Of a stretch of 30,038 bases of DNA, positions 1 to 8,924 are shown one piece after another. Numbering within the stretch: position 1 is the stretch's first letter; each line of letters begins with the position of its first letter. The notes below the pieces were generated by a model that was not told where the DNA came from, made no database searches, and saw only the letters and a program-made list of their open reading frames with translations. The position numbers and the translations under genes were made by a program. Source of the stretch: Clostridia bacterium (GTDB lineage Bacteria; Bacillota; Clostridia; Oscillospirales; Acutalibacteraceae); assembly GCA_017631705.1 (NCBI GenBank), contig JAGBSU010000160.1, positions 1 through 30,038 of the forward strand, written 5' to 3'.

Positions 1-16
1 AAGGAGGTTTCATTTT

Positions 17-1201
17 ATGGCAAAACATTTTTTTACATCCGAGTCGGTAACAGAGGGACATCCCGACAAGGTCTGTGACCAAATTTCCGATGCGGTATTA
101 GATGCAATTATCGAACAAGATGCCGAGGCTCACGTTGCGTGCGAAACCATTGCCACAACCGGCATGGTGTTGGTGATGGGGGAAATTTCCACCTCCTGCT
201 ACGTCGATATTCCGCGCATTGCACGCGAAGTTATCTGTGACATCGGCTATGACAGCGCTGCTGTCGGTTTTAACGGCAACACCTGTGCGGTACTCACCGT
301 GCTTGACGAGCAGTCCCCCGATATTGCTATGGGTGTCAACGACGCCATGGAATCCCGCGGCACCGTCAAAGCCGACACCTATGACCAAATCGGCGCCGGC
401 GACCAAGGCTTGATGTTTGGGTATGCGTGTGATGAAACTCCGGAAAAAATGCCGTTACCCATCTCGCTGGCACACCATTTGGCAAAAGAACTGACTGCAC
501 TTCGCAAAAACGGTGTGTTGCCCTATCTTCGTCCCGACGGTAAAACCCAAGTCACGGTAGAATACAACGACGAAAAACCCGTACGTGTGGAAGCGGTTGT
601 CGTTTCCACCCAACACGACGAAGACGTTTCCTTGGAAACCATTCGCAAGGATATTATTGAAAAACTCATTCGCCCCATTGTCCCCGCTTCGTTGTTGGAC
701 GATAACACCAGGATTTTTGTGAATCCCACCGGCCGTTTTGTCGTCGGTGGACCACAAGGCGACAGCGGTTTGACCGGTCGCAAAATTATTGTGGACACCT
801 ACGGCGGTTATGCCTGCCACGGCGGCGGTGCTTTTTCGGGAAAAGACCCGACAAAGGTTGACCGTTCCGCCTCGTACATGGCACGTTATGCTGCCAAAAA
901 CGTGGTTGCCGCCGGTTTGGCTTCTCGCTGTGAAGTGCAACTCGCGTATGCTATCGGTGTTGCTAACCCGGTTTCGGTGCGCGTGGACACCCACGGCACG
1001 GGAACGGTTTCTGATGAAGTGTTGGCAGCCGCCGTCAGCAAGGTTTTTGATTTCCGTCCTGCCGCTATCATTGATATTTTGCAACTTCGTCGCCCGATTT
1101 ATCGGCAATTGGCTGCCTACGGACATTTGGGTCGCGAGGATTTGGGCGTCGTTTGGGAAAAAACCGACCGTGTGGATGCCTTGCTGAAAGCCGTGCGGTG
1201 A
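17..1201 (+). CDS. metK: S-adenosylmethionine synthetase
   Basis: Makes S-adenosylmethionine from methionine and ATP in the cytoplasm and so supplies methyl donors, including for the rRNA methyltransferase encoded next. The 394 residues match the usual family length. The N-terminal signature [20 protein letters not shown] (residues about 8-27), the central [12 protein letters not shown] block and the glycine-rich [17 protein letters not shown] block (from about residue 271) are all present, so the enzyme looks intact. The start is fixed by AAGGAGG at positions 1-7, nine bases before the ATG. The window begins at this ribosome binding site, so any upstream leader such as a SAM riboswitch cannot be judged. 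No terminator is visible between this gene and rsmD. Confidence 0.97.
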   Translation: MAKHFFTSESVTEGHPDKVCDQISDAVLDAIIEQDAEAHVACETIATTGMVLVMGEISTSCYVDIPRIAREVICDIGYDSAAVGFNGNTCAVLTVLDEQSPDIAMGVNDAMESRGTVKADTYDQIGAGDQGLMFGYACDETPEKMPLPISLAHHLAKELTALRKNGVLPYLRPDGKTQVTVEYNDEKPVRVEAVVVSTQHDEDVSLETIRKDIIEKLIRPIVPASLLDDNTRIFVNPTGRFVVGGPQGDSGLTGRKIIVDTYGGYACHGGGAFSGKDPTKVDRSASYMARYAAKNVVAAGLASRCEVQLAYAIGVANPVSVRVDTHGTGTVSDEVLAAAVSKVFDFRPAAIIDILQLRRPIYRQLAAYGHLGREDLGVVWEKTDRVDALLKAVR

Positions 1202-1225
1202 TTTTTGGCATTTTAATAAAAAACA

Positions 1226-1254
1226 TTGACATTATTCTCGGATAATGGGATAAT
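1226..1254 (+). promoter_or_regulatory. Promoter for rsmD-coaD operon, very close to the start codon
   Basis: TTGACA at 1226-1231 and GATAAT at 1249-1254 are separated by 17 bases, a near-consensus sigma-A promoter. The expected transcription start, about 1261, is only a few bases before the rsmD ATG at 1265, which would give an almost leaderless mRNA. The match is by eye only. Confidence 0.5.
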
Positions 1255-1264
1255 AGGTATTAGT

Positions 1265-1816
1265 ATGAGAGTTATTACTGGTACGGCACGCGGATGCCGT
1301 TTAAAAACGTTAGAGGGAGAAAACACACGCCCCACCGCCGAGCGGGTAAAAGAGGGTATCTTTTCTGCCTTGTGTTTTGAAATTGAGGGTCGTCGCGTAT
1401 TGGATTTGTTTGCCGGCTCCGGCCAAATGGGAATAGAAGCCCTCAGCCGCGGCGCCAAATCTTGCGTGTTTGTCGACAGTAGCCGTGAAGCGGTAGAGGT
1501 GGTTCGTCAAAATCTGCGTACCACCGGTTTAGAAAGCGATGCTACGGTTTTGTGCCGTGATTCGCAGGGCTTTTTATCACAAACGGACGCCTGTTTTGAT
1601 TTGGTTTTTTTAGACCCGCCGTACGCATCCAACCTTATACTTCCTTGTTTGGAACAACTCGATTTTAAAACAACACCTGCCGCTTCGGTCGTCTGCGAAA
1701 CCGATAAAGAAACCGTGCTTCCCGACACCATCGGCGATTGGTATTTGCATCGGTTATATCGATATGGACGCGTTGTGGTACGTGTTTACCGAAAGAAAGA
1801 ACAGGAGTCTTTATGA
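1265..1816 (+). CDS. rsmD: 16S rRNA (guanine966-N2)-methyltransferase RsmD
   Basis: Predicted SAM-dependent methyltransferase that modifies G966 of 16S rRNA. The start MRVITGTARG at 1265 matches the family N-terminus. An upstream in-frame TTG at 1226 would add 13 residues that do not look like the family and would overlap the promoter. The 183-residue product has the substrate loop TRPTAERVKEGIFSAL, the SAM-binding DLFAGSGQMGIEALSRGA, and the catalytic FLDPPYA motif typical of N2-guanine methyltransferases. No good Shine-Dalgarno sequence precedes the ATG. The stop codon overlaps the coaD start (ATGA). The pair rsmD-coaD is a classic Firmicute neighbourhood. Confidence 0.93.
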   Translation: MRVITGTARGCRLKTLEGENTRPTAERVKEGIFSALCFEIEGRRVLDLFAGSGQMGIEALSRGAKSCVFVDSSREAVEVVRQNLRTTGLESDATVLCRDSQGFLSQTDACFDLVFLDPPYASNLILPCLEQLDFKTTPAASVVCETDKETVLPDTIGDWYLHRLYRYGRVVVRVYRKKEQESL

Positions 1817-2304
1817 AACTTGCCATTTGTCCCGGTAGTTTTGATCCGGTAACCCTTGGTCATATTAATATTATTTCACGCGCTTCAAAAATGTTTGACC
1901 GCGTGATTGTAGTTGCCATGGTGAATAAAGATAAACAACCGCTGTTTTCACAAGAAGAACGCGTGGAACTGTTAAAACGTGCCACCGCTTTTCTTCCCAA
2001 CGTGGAAGTGGATTCGTTTGACGGGTTGCTCGCAGACTATGCGCGTGAAAAGAATGCGACGGTTATTGTTAAAGGCTTGCGCGCTCTGTCGGATTTTGAA
2101 TATGAATTCCAAATGGCGCTGACCAACCGCAAACTCAACCCTTCGGTGGAAACCGTGTTTGTAACCACCAACGCGGAATACATGTATCTTTCCTCAAGCC
2201 TTGTCAAACAAGTTGCGGGCTTGGGTGGCGATATTTCAGAATTTGTGCCGTCGTGCATTGTAAATGATATCTTAAAAAAATATGGAAGGAACGAAACAAA
2301 ATGA
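1813..2304 (+). CDS. coaD: Phosphopantetheine adenylyltransferase
   Basis: Catalyses the penultimate step of coenzyme A synthesis, transferring AMP from ATP to 4'-phosphopantetheine. At 163 residues it has the normal family length. The nucleotidyltransferase signature is SFDPVTLGH near residues 9-17 (the T/HxGH motif). VKGLRALSDFEYEFQMALTN and YLSSSLVKQVAGLGGD are also characteristic. The true start is the ATG at 1813, preceded by CAGGAG, although the open frame extends upstream to 1738. It overlaps rsmD by 4 bases and overlaps the next gene through another ATGA, so the three genes are probably translationally coupled. Confidence 0.96.
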   Translation: MKLAICPGSFDPVTLGHINIISRASKMFDRVIVVAMVNKDKQPLFSQEERVELLKRATAFLPNVEVDSFDGLLADYAREKNATVIVKGLRALSDFEYEFQMALTNRKLNPSVETVFVTTNAEYMYLSSSLVKQVAGLGGDISEFVPSCIVNDILKKYGRNETK

Positions 2305-2762
2305 GCATTGAAAATTTATTAGACGAAATTGATGAAATGATTGACAAAGCCTGGGGCTTGCCGTTGTCCGGCGGTAAATGCTTGATCGAAGCCGATCGTC
2401 TGCGTGATATTATCGATTCTATTCGCGGTAATATCCCGAGCGAAATTCGCCAAGCAAAATCCATCGTGGCAGACCGCGCTGATATTATCGACACCGCTAA
2501 AAAAGAAGCGGAAGATATTGTCCGCGCCGCCGAAGAACGCGCCCGCACCATGGTCATGCAAGAGGAAGTTGTGAAGTTGGCACAACAAAAAACCAATGAA
2601 ATCACCACTCAGACACAACAAAAATGTCGTGAAATGCGCAAAGGCGCCCAAGATTTTGTAGACGATTTGCTCAAACGCACCGAAGAAGAATTGGCACGTC
2701 ACATGACGGAATTACATCAAACCCGCCAACTGCTTCGCAAACCCGCTTCTCGCGACGAATAA
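2301..2762 (+). CDS. Coiled-coil protein of unknown function, ATP synthase E/F-like helix
   Basis: A 153-residue, highly charged, almost wholly helical protein with no signal peptide or membrane segment. Residues about 45-145 form long heptad-like runs rich in A, E, K, R and Q, resembling the stalk of ATPase subunit E or b. Similar short coiled-coil proteins next to coaD in Clostridia are often labelled ATPase, but no nucleotide-binding motif is visible here. The start ATG overlaps the coaD stop codon (ATGA), with AAGGAACG upstream, so it is the last gene of the rsmD-coaD unit and is followed directly by a terminator. Function is unknown. A scaffold or septum-associated role is only a guess. 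Confidence 0.8.
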   Translation: MSIENLLDEIDEMIDKAWGLPLSGGKCLIEADRLRDIIDSIRGNIPSEIRQAKSIVADRADIIDTAKKEAEDIVRAAEERARTMVMQEEVVKLAQQKTNEITTQTQQKCREMRKGAQDFVDDLLKRTEEELARHMTELHQTRQLLRKPASRDE

Positions 2763-2777
2763 TTAGTCAATAATAAA

Positions 2778-2808
2778 AGCCCGCATCTTCAAAGATGCGG
2801 GCTTTTTG
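2778..2808. terminator. Bidirectional rho-independent terminator
   Basis: A 12-bp perfect stem, AGCCCGCATCTT at 2778-2789 paired with 2792-2803, is followed by TTTTT on the plus strand and preceded by AAAA, which is a T-run on the minus strand. It sits between convergent genes (the coiled-coil protein on + and the cyclophilin on -) and should serve both. Confidence 0.9.
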
Positions 2809-2818
2809 TTATCTTTTA

Positions 2819-3666
<848 letters not shown>

Positions 3667-3670
<4 letters not shown>

Positions 3671-4263
3671 GCTTGGTACTCCTTAATGTCGATGCTGTTA
3701 ATCACAACGTCTTCACACGGACGGTCACCGGCACCGGTTTTCACACCGGCGATTTCGTCCACCACGTCCATGCCGGCAAACACTTGACCGAACACCGTAT
3801 GATGAAAATCCAAATGCGGTGTTCCGCCATGCTCGCGATAGGCATTTTCGGTTTCTTCGGGGAAATAATCGCGCAACTGAGCCATTTGACCGAGCAGTTG
3901 CGGATGTACCGAAGAAGCTTGCACAATGAAGAACTGGCTACCATTGGTGCCGGGGCCGGCGTTCGCCATCGAAAGCGCACCGCGAATGTTGTGCAAGGAA
4001 ACGTCAAATTCGTCTTTAAACGGTTTACCCCAAATGCTTTCGCCGCCGCAACCGGTACCGGTCGGGTCGCCGCCTTGAATCATAAAATCTTTAATTACGC
4101 GGTGGAAAATCAATCCGTTATAGTATCCGTTTTTAGCATGTGTCGTGAAATTTTCCACCGTCATGGGCGCTTGCTCGGGAAACAACCGCAACGAAATATC
4201 GCCGTGGTTGGTGTGCATAACCGCAATCGTTTCTCCTACTTGCGGGAAATCCAACTGGTTCAT
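3667..4263 (-). CDS. Peptidyl-prolyl cis-trans isomerase, cytoplasmic cyclophilin
   Basis: A single-domain cyclophilin of 198 residues when started at MNQLDFPQVGE (4263), where TAGGAGG lies six bases upstream. An 11-residue upstream extension in the same frame would run into the proS coding end and lacks a ribosome site. The active-site region FHRVIKDFMIQGGDPTGTG, the SMANAGPGTNGSQFFIVQ strand and HTVFGQVFAGMDVVDEI are all present. It has no signal peptide and is therefore probably cytoplasmic. It is closely similar to the downstream lipoprotein, so the two look like a tandem duplication in which one copy gained an export signal. Co-transcription with proS is likely, since the gap is 14 bases. 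Confidence 0.94.
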
Positions 4264-4277
4264 AAGAATCCTCCTAA

Positions 4278-5714
4278 TTAGTATGCTTTGCCCCAAACCA
4301 CCATGGTTTTGGCGGGCTTACCACAGCAAACACACGTGTCGGCTACGGTTTCTTGTTCAAACGGCATGCAACGGCTGGTAATGCCGGCCACCTCTTTGAG
4401 TTTTAATTCACAAGCCTCGTCGCCACACCACATCGCTTTAATCAAACCGGGTTTTTCATTGGCAATCGCGCACAAGTCGTCTAACGTCGTTGCGGTGTAG
4501 GTCATGCTTTCACGGCGAGCCAATGCTTTTTGATACAAGCCGTCGTGTACCGCTTTGAGTAATTCGGGGATTTTGGTTTCCAATTCGTCTAACGATACCA
4601 CGGTTTTTTCGCGGTTGTCACGGCGCACAATCACGCATTGGTTGTTTTCAATGTCGCGCGGGCCGATTTCCAAGCGCAGCGGTACACCTTTCATTTCGTA
4701 TTCCGCAAACTTCCAACCGGCGGAATTATCGGAATCGTCTAATTTCACACGCGCCACGGCAGACAAGCGGTCTTTGAGTTCACGCGCTTTTTCCAATACA
4801 CCTGCTTTATGTTGAGCAATCGGCAAAATCACCAGTTGTACCGGTGCCACCGCCGGGGGCAATACCAAACCGTTGTCGTCACCATGTGTCATAATAATGG
4901 CGCCGATAATGCGTGTCGACATACCCCACGAGGTTTGATGCGGGTATTGTAATTGGTTTTGGCGATCGGTAAATTTAATGTCAAATGCACGGCAAAAACC
5001 GTCGCCAAAATAGTGGCTGGTACCGCTTTGCAAGGCTTTACCGTCATGCATCATGGCTTCGATGGTATAGGTGGCTTCCGCACCGGCAAATTTTTCTTTG
5101 TCGGTTTTGCGGCCTTTTACCACCGGAATCGCCAACGATTCTTCGCAGAAATCGGCATACACGTTTAACATGCGTTCGGTTTCTTCCATGGCATCCTCGG
5201 CCGTTTCGTGCATGGTATGTCCTTCTTGCCAGTAAAATTCCATGGTACGCAAAAACGGACGCGTGGTTTTTTCCCAACGCACCACCGAGCACCATTGGTT
5301 ATACAGTTTCGGTAAGTCACGATAAGAATGAATCACATCTGCATAGTGCTCACAAAACAACGTTTCCGAAGTGGGACGCACACATAAACGCTCGGTCAAC
5401 GGTTCGTCACCGCCGTGAGTTACCCATGCCACTTCGGGCGCAAAGCCTTCCACATGGTCTTTTTCCCGTTGTAAAAGGCTTTCCGGAATAAACATCGGCA
5501 ACATGACATTTTCATGCCCTAACGCCTTGAAACGCGAATCCAAGTCGTTCCGAATATTTTCCCATAACGCCGTGCCGTACGGGCGCACAATCATGCAGCC
5601 ACGCACACCGGCATAACTTGCTAACTCCGCTTTTTTTACTACATCAGTATACCATTGAGCAAAATCCTGCTCCATGGAGGTGATTTCCTCCACCATTTTT
5701 TTATTGTCTGCCAT
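4278..5714 (-). CDS. proS: Prolyl-tRNA synthetase, eukaryote/archaeal-type (ProS type 3)
   Basis: Charges tRNA-Pro with proline. The 478-residue length and the lack of the large INS editing domain mark the shorter eukaryote/archaeal-type enzyme rather than the roughly 570-residue bacterial type. Class II motifs are visible: [16 protein letters not shown] (motif 1 region), VRPTSETLF, and [22 protein letters not shown] (motif 2). The anticodon-binding domain follows, and the C-terminal extension ends in WGKAY, with Cys residues in CMPF and DTCVCCGK typical of this type. AAAGGA lies upstream of the ATG. No T-box leader is seen in the short 22-base gap to the oadG-like gene, so transcription probably comes from oadB. 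Confidence 0.95.
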   Translation of the reverse strand: MADNKKMVEEITSMEQDFAQWYTDVVKKAELASYAGVRGCMIVRPYGTALWENIRNDLDSRFKALGHENVMLPMFIPESLLQREKDHVEGFAPEVAWVTHGGDEPLTERLCVRPTSETLFCEHYADVIHSYRDLPKLYNQWCSVVRWEKTTRPFLRTMEFYWQEGHTMHETAEDAMEETERMLNVYADFCEESLAIPVVKGRKTDKEKFAGAEATYTIEAMMHDGKALQSGTSHYFGDGFCRAFDIKFTDRQNQLQYPHQTSWGMSTRIIGAIIMTHGDDNGLVLPPAVAPVQLVILPIAQHKAGVLEKARELKDRLSAVARVKLDDSDNSAGWKFAEYEMKGVPLRLEIGPRDIENNQCVIVRRDNREKTVVSLDELETKIPELLKAVHDGLYQKALARRESMTYTATTLDDLCAIANEKPGLIKAMWCGDEACELKLKEVAGITSRCMPFEQETVADTCVCCGKPAKTMVVWGKAY

Positions 5715-5736
5715 ATATCATCGAATCCTTTCGGGG

Positions 5737-5856
5737 TTATTTGTTTTCTTTGTCCCTGGCAAAGGTGTTTAACAATTTCACAGCACCCATGATGATCAAC
5801 ATCACCACAAAAATACCAACCATGCCGAGAAGCATTAATAATAAAGATTTTTCCAT
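5737..5856 (-). CDS. Small OadG-like gamma subunit of a sodium-pumping decarboxylase
   Basis: A 39-residue protein, MEKSLLLMLLGMVGIFVVMLIIMGAVKLLNTFARDKENK when read in two halves, consisting of one transmembrane helix (about residues 5-28) and a short charged tail. This is the architecture of the gamma subunit (OadG/MmdD family), which anchors the decarboxylase complex to the membrane. It lies 6 bases after the oadB stop, in the order usual for these operons. The ATG at 5856 has GGAGG ten bases upstream. A closer in-phase ATG at 5863 opens a different frame that gives no recognisable protein. It is shorter than typical gamma subunits (about 60-120 residues), lacking the Pro/Ala-rich linker and zinc-binding tail, so the subunit assignment is probable rather than certain. 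Confidence 0.65.
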   Translation of the reverse strand: MEKSLLLMLLGMVGIFVVMLIIMGAVKLLNTFARDKENK

Positions 5857-5862
5857 TGGTCA

Positions 5863-7041
5863 TTAACCTCCAATCAGCTTGGGAACCACTGTCAAAATAA
5901 TACCGCCGGCAACCACCGAGCCGATTTGACCCGCCACATTCGCACCAACTGCATGCATTAATAAGTGGTTTTGGTTATCTTCTTTGAGTGCCATTTTTTG
6001 AATCACACGTGCCGACATCGGGAACGCCGAAATACCGGCACCGCCAACCATCGGATTGAATTTTTTGCCTTCCGGCAAGAAAAGGTTAAGAAGTTTGGCG
6101 AACAAAACACCGGCAACGGTATCAAACACAAATGCCACTAAACCTAAGCACATAATCAAAATGGTTTCCCACTGTACAAATTGTTCGGCGCGCATACTGG
6201 AAGCAATCGACAAGCCTAAAACAATCGTCACCAAGTTTGCTAATGATGTTTGTGCCGTTTGTGACAAGTTGTCCAGTTTTAAACATTCGCGCAACAAATT
6301 ACCAAACATCAACATGCCGACCAACGCTACCGAAGCGGGGGCGACCAAGCCGGCAATTACCGTTACCACAATTGGGAATAAAATTCTGGTTTTGCGGGAA
6401 ACCGACGACGGATTGTAACTCATGCGAATCATGCGTTCTTTTTTGGTAGTTACCATCTTGATTGCCACCGGTTGAATAATCGGCACCAATGCCATATACG
6501 AATATGCCGCCACCATAATCGGGCCTATGTAGTTAGACTTTAACACCTGAGAAACCAAAATAGCTGTCGGGCCGTCCGCTGCACCAATAATACCGATTGA
6601 AGCGGCATCCTTAAATTCAGGGAAGAACAGCGAAGCGACCAAAATGGTCAAGAAAATACCAAACTGTGCTGCACCACCGAATAAAAACATTTTCGGGTTA
6701 GAAAGCAACGGGCCGAAATCGATCATGGCCCCGATGCCGATAAACAGAATCAACGGTAATGCCTCAGAGGCTTCGATGCCCACTTTAAACAACCAGTCAA
6801 TAATACCGGCCACTTCGCCAACACCTTCCATCGTCTGGTTGATGGCACCGGAAAACGGCAGGTTTACTAAAATGGCTCCCAGCCCCATCGGCATCAACAA
6901 TGCCGGCTCAAAATCTTTGGCCAGTGCTAAATAAATCAGCAAACCGCCAACCAGCAACATAACTAAACTTTTCCAACCGTCTGCGCTGAAAAGCGTTACG
7001 ACACTATCCCACAAAAAACTGAAATTTCCTAAAAAATCCAT
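5863..7041 (-). CDS. oadB: Sodium-translocating decarboxylase beta subunit
   Basis: A 392-residue integral membrane protein with about 10 hydrophobic segments. In this family the beta subunit decarboxylates the carboxybiotin formed by the alpha or biotin-carrier subunits and couples this to Na+ export. Family blocks visible include GIGAMIDFGPLLSNP, FGGAAQFGIF, GIIGAADGPTAILVS (with the conserved Asp implicated in Na+ and proton movement), MFGNLLRECLKL and GISAFPMSARVIQ. GAGGAAGGAC precedes the ATG. The substrate (oxaloacetate, methylmalonyl-CoA or glutaconyl-CoA) cannot be told because no carboxyltransferase or biotin carrier gene is in the window. It is probably the first gene of the minus-strand run to the cyclophilins. 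Confidence 0.93.
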   Translation of the reverse strand: MDFLGNFSFLWDSVVTLFSADGWKSLVMLLVGGLLIYLALAKDFEPALLMPMGLGAILVNLPFSGAINQTMEGVGEVAGIIDWLFKVGIEASEALPLILFIGIGAMIDFGPLLSNPKMFLFGGAAQFGIFLTILVASLFFPEFKDAASIGIIGAADGPTAILVSQVLKSNYIGPIMVAAYSYMALVPIIQPVAIKMVTTKKERMIRMSYNPSSVSRKTRILFPIVVTVIAGLVAPASVALVGMLMFGNLLRECLKLDNLSQTAQTSLANLVTIVLGLSIASSMRAEQFVQWETILIMCLGLVAFVFDTVAGVLFAKLLNLFLPEGKKFNPMVGGAGISAFPMSARVIQKMALKEDNQNHLLMHAVGANVAGQIGSVVAGGIILTVVPKLIGG

Positions 7042-7087
7042 GTACGCACGTCCTTCCTCTATATATAGCCATCCAAAAGTACGGCTG

Positions 7088-7255
7088 TTATATCATAATA
7101 CCAAGGCGTCAGCCTTGTAAGCGGCAAAACCGCATGCCGTGTCGCAGCACGGCGTTTTAATGATTCAATGTTCTTAAACGAAAATCAGCAGATTTTCAAA
7201 CGCGACAGCGTTTCAGCGGCGTCTCCCGCCGCAGGTTTAAGGTTATTATATCATA
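7088..7255. repeat. Six-hairpin array flanked by 10-bp direct repeats
   Basis: In the 409-bp divergent gap between oadB and the exopolysaccharide genes, 10-bp copies of TTATATCATA lie at 7088-7097 and 7246-7255. Between them are consecutive small palindromes: 7102-7117 (CAAGGC stem, loop GTCA), 7121-7133 (GCGG), 7136-7153 (GCCGTG), 7180-7197 (GAAAATC, loop AGCA), 7198-7213 (AAACGC, loop GACA) and 7216-7232 (GCGGC). The flanking duplication looks like a target-site duplication, so this may be a small non-autonomous mobile element or extragenic palindromic repeat. No coding capacity is seen. The rest of the gap holds an A+T-rich stretch and the promoter at 7356-7384. Confidence 0.6.
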
Positions 7256-7355
7256 CCCGCTTATTATACAAAAACTTTTTGCGTTTTTCAACACCGAAAT
7301 TATTTTTTTAGCGACTAAAGTAGAACTTTTTATATTGGTAGGATAAAATAAAGAC

Positions 7356-7384
7356 TTGACGAAAACCGCTTATCGCCGTATAAT
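7356..7384 (+). promoter_or_regulatory. Promoter of the exopolysaccharide operon
   Basis: TTGACG at 7356-7361 and TATAAT at 7379-7384 with 17-base spacing lie about 65 bases before the first gene at 7451. The leader of about 60 bases contains no obvious stable hairpin. Confidence 0.75.
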
Positions 7385-7450
7385 TTAACTTAGATATAAA
7401 AATGGGAAAAGTGTATACTTTTTTCCTTTAAAGAAGAAAGGACTGCTTTT

Positions 7451-8152
7451 ATGCAAGAACTAAGCCTTGATTTAATTTTTGCTTCCCTGTTAGCAAAACT
7501 TAAATGGATTGTCGCCAGCGTTGCTGTCGGTATTTTACTATTTGCTTCTTATGCTTGTTTTTTTATTCCGGATGCCTACACTTCATCGGTTTTGGTTTAT
7601 GTCCGTAATGTGGCAACCGGCACACAAACCAACAGCGCCACTGCTAGCAACCTTTCCGCTTCGGGATATTTGGCTAACACATATGCCGTTGCTCTCAAAA
7701 CTTCTCCCGTTCTCACCGAGGCTTCTGCCGAATTGCGCGGTGCTTTAACTGCCGGCGAACTGTCGCGCTCCGTGTCGGTTAGTTCGGTAGAAGATACCTC
7801 TTTTTTGAGAATTTCCGCCGTACACGGCGATCCGAAAACAGCCCAACTCATTTGCTCAACGATTGCCAGAGTGTCCGCCAACGCCTTTGAAGAGATCGGC
7901 GAAGTTGGTTCCGCTAAGGTAATTGGCGAAGCTTCTGCCGCTTCAAAAACCGCACCAAATGTCACGCGCACTGCCGTTTTTGGTGCTTTGGCAGGTGCCA
8001 TCCTTTCGACTTTTTACATTATACTGCGAGAATTGCTCAACAACACCGTTCGCGATAAACTAAGCTTACAAGCACAAATTCCGGTTCCCGTTTTAGGGGA
8101 GATACCCAGCTTCGGCCCGGCAACAAAAAAGCGAGGTAACAACCATGACTAA
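7451..8152 (+). CDS. Wzz/YveK-type polysaccharide chain-length regulator and BY-kinase adaptor
   Basis: A 233-residue membrane protein with one helix near the N-terminus (about 15-38), an extracytoplasmic loop of about 140 residues and a second helix (about 174-192). This is the polysaccharide co-polymerase layout of Gram-positive CapA/YveK/CpsC proteins. In this family the C-terminal cytoplasmic tail activates the partner tyrosine kinase. Here the tail (VRDKLSLQAQIPVPVLGEIPS) fits, and the kinase gene follows with an 8-base overlap. The predicted role is setting chain length and export of an exopolysaccharide or capsule. AAAGGA precedes the ATG. The Pro-rich motif before helix two is less obvious than usual. 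Confidence 0.88.
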   Translation: MQELSLDLIFASLLAKLKWIVASVAVGILLFASYACFFIPDAYTSSVLVYVRNVATGTQTNSATASNLSASGYLANTYAVALKTSPVLTEASAELRGALTAGELSRSVSVSSVEDTSFLRISAVHGDPKTAQLICSTIARVSANAFEEIGEVGSAKVIGEASAASKTAPNVTRTAVFGALAGAILSTFYIILRELLNNTVRDKLSLQAQIPVPVLGEIPSFGPATKKRGNNHD

Positions 8153-8870
8153 ACAAGTGAAAAAAACGACCGTCGGACGACCGATAGCAACAACTTTTCA
8201 AATTGTCGAGGCCTATAAAGCCGTGCGTACCAATTTGTTGTTTGCTTTAGCCCCTCACGATCGTAAAATCGTGTTGGTTTCCAGTTCCGAACCGAACGCC
8301 GGAAAATCCACGGTTTCCTCTAATGTTGCCATCACCTTGGCTCAAAACGAGGCGCGGGTTTTATTAATTGATGCCGATTTGCGTAAACCCACCCAGCACC
8401 GCACTTTCCGTGTCAAAAAGCACAATGGTCTTTCCCGTATTTTATCGAAAGAACTCACTTTTGAGGATTGCGTGTGTCGCGATGTTGCGCTCAACACGGA
8501 TTTGTTGCCCAGCGGCTCATTGCCCCCCAACCCTTCAGAACTGCTAGGCTCCGCTCAAATGGTTGCTTTGTTGGAAAAATTGTCCGCTGAATACGATTAT
8601 ATTTTAATTGATACGCCGCCGTTGGCAGTTGTGTCCGATGCTTTGGTTTTGTGCGAAAAAGCAGCCGGCATCATGCTGGTAACACGGCAAGGACAAACCA
8701 CCTATGATGAATTGCGCAACTCGATTGAAGCCATTAAAAATGTCAACGGCAACCTCCTTGGTGTCGTCATTTCGGATGTAAACGATTCCTCGCGTCCTTA
8801 CCGCCGTTATGTGCGCGGGAAATATTACAAATCCTACAATTATTCTTATTCTCAATCTCCCGAATTATAA
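8145..8870 (+). CDS. Bacterial tyrosine kinase of exopolysaccharide synthesis (CpsD/YveL family)
   Basis: A 241-residue cytoplasmic BY-kinase. It has Walker A SSEPNAGKSTVSSNVA (about residues 46-61), Walker A' VLLIDADLRKP and Walker B ILIDTPP. The C-terminal tail is a tyrosine cluster (RPYRRYVRGKYYKSYNYSYS) where autophosphorylation occurs in this family. An N-terminal IVEAYKAVRTNLLFAL helix corresponds to the oligomerisation motif (EX2RX2R-like). It overlaps the adaptor gene by 8 bases, so the two are very likely translated together and form the split two-protein form usual in Firmicutes. The operon control point follows directly: a hairpin terminator lies before the next gene. Confidence 0.94.
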   Translation: MTKQVKKTTVGRPIATTFQIVEAYKAVRTNLLFALAPHDRKIVLVSSSEPNAGKSTVSSNVAITLAQNEARVLLIDADLRKPTQHRTFRVKKHNGLSRILSKELTFEDCVCRDVALNTDLLPSGSLPPNPSELLGSAQMVALLEKLSAEYDYILIDTPPLAVVSDALVLCEKAAGIMLVTRQGQTTYDELRNSIEAIKNVNGNLLGVVISDVNDSSRPYRRYVRGKYYKSYNYSYSQSPEL

Positions 8871-8878
8871 ATCTACAG

Positions 8879-8909
8879 GCCGTATTATCTTAATGTAATA
8901 CGGCTTTTT
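8879..8909 (+). terminator. Terminator or attenuator between BY-kinase and epsC-like gene
   Basis: The stem GCCGTATT at about 8880-8887 pairs with AATACGGC at about 8898-8905 (loop ATCTTAATGT) and is followed by TTTTT. The next gene starts only about 16 bases later with no promoter in between, so this probably attenuates rather than ends transcription. Confidence 0.65.
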
Positions 8910-8924
8910 ATGAGGTGATGTTGC

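Noticed and set aside
455..1126. Long minus-strand open frame inside metK
   Set aside because: It is antisense to a strongly conserved enzyme, and its translation is low-complexity with no motif or ribosome site.
7088..7255. CRISPR array
   Set aside because: The palindromes differ from each other and are not separated by equal-length unique spacers; no cas gene is near.
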